Source: Jeotgalibaca arthritidis (GTDB lineage: Bacteria; Bacillota; Bacilli; Lactobacillales; Aerococcaceae). From it: DNA of 64,000 bases. Location: positions 372,001-436,000 of the forward strand of contig NZ_CP049740.1 in assembly GCF_011100465.1 (NCBI RefSeq), in the 5' to 3' direction. The notes beneath the pieces were generated by a model that worked only from the letters and a program-made list of their open reading frames with translations, was not told the DNA's origin and ran no database searches. Below, piece by piece: positions 60,956 to 64,000 of the stretch. A program made the position numbers and the translations under genes. Every line of letters starts with the position of its first letter. Within the stretch, counting starts at the first letter, position 1.

Positions 60956-63034
60956 TTAATTTTCATTCTCTTTTGGTGGTACTGCATCAATTTGTAATTG
61001 GTTATAATCAATCTCTAAAATATCAAATAACTGTTTGATAATAGATATTTTTTCTCGATTTGATAGATGTGTTTTAGCATAAATTCCTGGGATTATTTCA
61101 ACAGTTTTTCTTTCTTGATTAGTCAGAAAAACTGAGTCGAGCCCAGTTTTATTTTCTGATTCTGCAATCCGTCCGATTGCAGAAGGATTTTCTTTTGTAA
61201 TAATTGTCACTAGCTGAATATAAAAATCTATCCAGGATTCTACTGTATGATAATCTTCGTTTCTAAATGTGTAACCTTTAGCAGTGTAATTAGTAAAGGT
61301 ATTAATTCCATCAAATTCATAGAGATCTTCAACATCTTTCTTAGGCGTGTATTCTGTCTCCGGATACTCCCAAACTTTTAAAGATTGATCGATTAGATTG
61401 TCTCTTCTTTGAATGATTTCTTCTTCTCCCCAACTCTCTACACCCGCTGGAATAGCATTCAAATTAACAAAGTGGCTCTCTCGAAAACCTCTCTCCATAT
61501 TCTGCTTTTCATAGAACGATCGATTACTCATCTTTGGGTTATATCCAGTTAAAGTTAAGTTTCCTAGATTATGAACATACATCTCATGAATATGATCGCT
61601 TTCTTCCCCTAAATCAATTTCCCATTGAGCAGATAAATTCTGGGGCATTATATGTTCAATTGAGTAATCTTGTTGGTCAATGCCCTCGTATATATTTAAG
61701 TTTTCAACGTGATTATAGTTTTCTAAGCGTTCAAAGAAATAGGTTCTAAATTTTGAATTGATATTATACATATCACGTGTCTGAAGAATTGATCGAATTT
61801 CTTCATTCGTTGGAAATAATCCAGTCTTTTCTTTGGTCAACAGTAAGTAACTGATAATATCGACAGGTTCAAAATTCGAAGCATGTGTGCTTTCTGCGTG
61901 TTTACGGTAATCTCGATATAACACTGCAAATATCTTGTTCAAGGCATTAGAAGGAATCTGTGCAGTCATTCTACGAGCTATATAACTCTCTATCACTTCA
62001 AATATATCTCCTACACTTTTTATAGAAAGTTTCTGGTTATTTAAATCTCTTAAAATAGCCATCAAGAAAGGATGAGTGACAGTAATTTCTATCTGATTCA
62101 ATCTGAATAAAATACTATCAATTTTTTTATCCCGAACTGGATGGCCAAGTATTTGTTGATAAGCAAATGAATACTCTTCTAAATCTATAAAGAAAGCTTC
62201 CTTATCTTCCCAGTTATTTTCATAATACTTTTTGAATTCATCATAGATATACTTGATGGTTGGAGTCTGAGCATTTTTAGTAGTCAGATACATTCTAAAA
62301 AACTCACTTAAATTAAAAGAAGTTCTCTCTTCAATGGGTTTCCAATAGTTTAAATACAAATAATCCTGTGTATTTAATTCTTCATTCATTAATAGATAAT
62401 TTCTAATTTTATCTGCATTTGTTAACTCTAAGCCCGTTGAGTTTAAACTTTCAAAAATAAGTTGTGGATCATCATCAGGTGAATTTAAACTGATTATCAT
62501 AAACTGTAGCTTGTTAAGAGATTGAAACAATTCATCAATAGTAATATCCATACTGTCGATAAATGTGTAAATATACCTATAATTACGAGTGATGTTTGAT
62601 GCTTCTACAAAAAACTTCTTGTCTCCGTATAATTTAGTATATGCCTCATAATCTCGTGGATTTGAGTGCAGTCGTATTTGATCATTCGCTGGTTTGTAGT
62701 AATCAAGTAAGAAATCACCTTTTAATCGATCAGATTCTAATATTGTATCTACCTGATTATTTTCCAACCATTTAACAACTGCTAAAAACAGCAAAGATAA
62801 TGTAGTAATTCGTTGCTGTCCATCTATAATAATTTCCTCAGCATGAGCATTAGGTTTAATAACAATACTGCCAAAGAAATGTGTGTTTTTATCTGAACTA
62901 TTTAACTCTACTAAATCTTCCATTAAGCGCTGACAATTTTCAAGCGTCCAGTCATAGTTTCGCTGATAAACTGGAATAACAAATTTTGTTCCCTTTTTTA
63001 AGTAACCAACTACATTTTGAACATTACCTTCCAT
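60956..63034 (-). CDS. DUF262/DUF1524 (GmrSD-like) nuclease, probable anti-phage restriction enzyme
   Basis: A 692-aa protein. The N-terminal DUF262 domain has IPVYQRNYDW (20-29) and the NTPase/ParB-like DGQQRITTL (71-79); the C-terminal DUF1524 HNH-type domain has SIEHIMPQN (His near residue 461) and HNLGNLTLTGYNPKMSN. About 110 further residues (from about 580) form an extra domain of unknown type. This architecture matches the GmrSD/BrxU type IV restriction systems that cut modified phage DNA. It is part of an operon with a 78-aa gene (26 nt upstream) and the HEPN-like gene. Confidence 0.88.
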   Translation of the reverse strand: MEGNVQNVVGYLKKGTKFVIPVYQRNYDWTLENCQRLMEDLVELNSSDKNTHFFGSIVIKPNAHAEEIIIDGQQRITTLSLLFLAVVKWLENNQVDTILESDRLKGDFLLDYYKPANDQIRLHSNPRDYEAYTKLYGDKKFFVEASNITRNYRYIYTFIDSMDITIDELFQSLNKLQFMIISLNSPDDDPQLIFESLNSTGLELTNADKIRNYLLMNEELNTQDYLYLNYWKPIEERTSFNLSEFFRMYLTTKNAQTPTIKYIYDEFKKYYENNWEDKEAFFIDLEEYSFAYQQILGHPVRDKKIDSILFRLNQIEITVTHPFLMAILRDLNNQKLSIKSVGDIFEVIESYIARRMTAQIPSNALNKIFAVLYRDYRKHAESTHASNFEPVDIISYLLLTKEKTGLFPTNEEIRSILQTRDMYNINSKFRTYFFERLENYNHVENLNIYEGIDQQDYSIEHIMPQNLSAQWEIDLGEESDHIHEMYVHNLGNLTLTGYNPKMSNRSFYEKQNMERGFRESHFVNLNAIPAGVESWGEEEIIQRRDNLIDQSLKVWEYPETEYTPKKDVEDLYEFDGINTFTNYTAKGYTFRNEDYHTVESWIDFYIQLVTIITKENPSAIGRIAESENKTGLDSVFLTNQERKTVEIIPGIYAKTHLSNREKISIIKQLFDILEIDYNQLQIDAVPPKENEN

Positions 63035-63060
63035 ATATAAAACTCCTTAGTATGTAGTAT

Positions 63061-63297
63061 CTAACTGTTTTTAGTTATTTTTGAAACAACTGCTAAACGA
63101 TTCTTTCCACATTGTTGTTTCAATATAGTAGTATAATCATCGTTTTTGATAATCTTGTCTTGATTGTTTTTAAAAACCATCATTATATTTTCTTCTAGTT
63201 TTAAATCTGTTAATTTATCAGCCCAGTATTCGTCGATAATTTCATTAATTACAGATGCAACTTCTCGTTGGGTACGATAAAATTTTTTCATTTCCAC
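63061..63297 (-). CDS. Small conserved protein (TIGR04540-like), first gene of the island operon
   Basis: A 78-aa protein: KFYRTQREVASVINEIIDEY in the first half and QQCGKNRLAVVSKI at the end. The pattern resembles the family I recall as TIGR04540, of unknown function. It lies 26 nt upstream of the GmrSD-like gene. It may regulate the nuclease or be part of it; no helix-turn-helix is evident. The ribosome site AGAGGTGATTC lies just before the ATG. Confidence 0.7.
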   Translation of the reverse strand: MEMKKFYRTQREVASVINEIIDEYWADKLTDLKLEENIMMVFKNNQDKIIKNDDYTTILKQQCGKNRLAVVSKITKNS

Positions 63298-63658
63298 AGA
63301 ATCACCTCTGCTTTATTTAATTCTTACTTTAATTATACTTTAGATACATGTATTTATCTATGTATCTTTTATAATTTTCTATCGATATGACTAAAATAAA
63401 TGTTTGTAATGAGCATTTAGAGACGATTTCAACTCATAACCAAGATAACTATTATGCACTATTCAGGTCTCAAAAAGCTTTTCTAAATTGTGCTCTGAGA
63501 ACGACCTACGAATAAGAATATGAAACTACCTGAAAATTTAAAGCCCATATTAATATAATGCATCATAAGTTGATTTGAACTTCTCCTTCTAATTCATTAA
63601 ACTATATTGAGAAGAAATATTAACAGGATCTAAATTATATCAAGGGAGCTTCAATTAT
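63298..63658. promoter_or_regulatory. Divergent intergenic region of the island with dyad operator
   Basis: For the leftward operon TATAAT (about 63339-63334) is preceded by AGATACAT (63342-63349) and ATGTATCT (63360-63367), a perfect 8-bp dyad spaced by 10 nt that replaces a normal -35 box; this suggests a repressor or activator site. For the rightward gene AAGGGAG lies near 63643-63649. The rest of the 360 nt shows no gene. Confidence 0.6.
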
Positions 63659-64000
63659 ATGAAATTAACAACTAATAATAACTCAGAAGATAAATTTATT
63701 AAGCTTTACAATGAATTGCATAAAAAAATTAGTGAATTATCAGAACCTTATTTTCAAGAGGTTGCAGACGGAATCATTGTAGATAAATTTACAGAGTCCA
63801 AAACTGCTCAACATTACCTAAAAGACGGGTTTATCCCTTTTATGAAGGCAGTACACGTTATGAAAAATTCAAATGATTTTATCAGGCGTAAACTAACTGA
63901 ATTCTACAAAATTAATGAGTTGAGGAATTTAATTGTTCATGATTACGAAGATGATTATTATATAGTAAAAATAGCGCAGCCCACTGAATACAGCCTAGAA
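63659..64000 (+). CDS. Protein with HEPN-like R-x4-H motif, cut by window edge
   Basis: The first 114 residues are visible from ATG 63659; the gene runs off the right end. Helical and charged, with ELRNLIVHDYEDD near residues 95-107; RNLIVH is again an R-x4-H motif of the HEPN type. It is divergent from the nuclease operon. It may be an independent toxin-like or Abi-type protein or a component of the same defence locus. Full-length sequence is needed for a family assignment. Confidence 0.68.
   Translation, partial: MKLTTNNNSEDKFIKLYNELHKKISELSEPYFQEVADGIIVDKFTESKTAQHYLKDGFIPFMKAVHVMKNSNDFIRRKLTEFYKINELRNLIVHDYEDDYYIVKIAQPTEYSLE

Overview
The window looks like a chromosomal segment of a low-GC Firmicute of the order Lactobacillales. 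The support is T-box leaders specific for Met and Arg, Shine-Dalgarno sequences before nearly every gene, a CstR/CoADR persulfide operon and HelD. A methyl-accepting chemotaxis protein suggests a motile, Carnobacterium- or Vagococcus-like organism. The genus is inference. No rRNA, tRNA, CRISPR array or intact insertion sequence was recognised.

Layout. 1-4800: an operon on the minus strand (pyridoxal kinase-like, AEC transporter, ketopantoate reductase-like, PepF running off the left edge), divergent from an ECF S component. 4840-5040: an unusual array of alternating inverted 12-mers. 5080-10020: helD, then metY-metA behind a Met T-box. 10030-13190: thiolase with an SDR, and a glyoxalase-fold dioxygenase under a palindromic operator. 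13300-17080: a putative ester/acyl-transfer operon (HSL esterase, HxxxDG acyltransferase, zinc-ribbon membrane protein) followed by a lipoprotein gene. 17200-20460: a SWIM/SNF2 helicase, then a structured non-coding stretch. 21070-26110: GNAT, aldo-keto reductase, YqeY, gluconokinase, FMN reductase, Ohr. 26165-31112: hairpin repeats, a phnE remnant, a 5'-nucleotidase and a MacB-type efflux system. 31283-39249: amidase, YbjQ, papain-like protein, chemoreceptor, AP2-like DNA-binding protein, YdjC deacetylase and small genes. 39400-49160: a decayed region holding C-terminal remnants of ROK kinase, PTS EIIC (twice) and GH42 beta-galactosidase among intact genes, plus the CstR persulfide operon. 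49219-58205: SAP protein, GtrA, and a complete arginine block with two Arg T-boxes in series. 58360-64000: MATE exporter, a broken lipoprotein gene, and an AT-rich island with a GmrSD-like DUF262/DUF1524 nuclease flanked by two proteins with HEPN-type R-x4-H motifs.

How it works together. Methionine is made by acetyl activation of homoserine (MetA with Glu at the acyl-specificity position) and direct sulfhydrylation (MetY). Arginine is made from N-acetylglutamate by ArgB, ArgC, ArgD, ArgF, ArgG and ArgH. No argJ or argA is visible, and an uncharacterised GNAT protein sits inside the operon where that activity would be expected. Electrophile/thiol stress genes recur (dioxygenase, lipocalin-like protein, FMN reductase, Ohr, CstR operon), and two of them share the same palindrome next to the promoter.

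The most distinctive signals are the fixed-period inverted-repeat arrays (two sequence families with similar geometry), a 210-bp element with a 70-bp deletion derivative, the GNAT inside the arg operon, the esterase/acyltransferase/zinc-ribbon operon, and the nuclease/HEPN island at the right edge.
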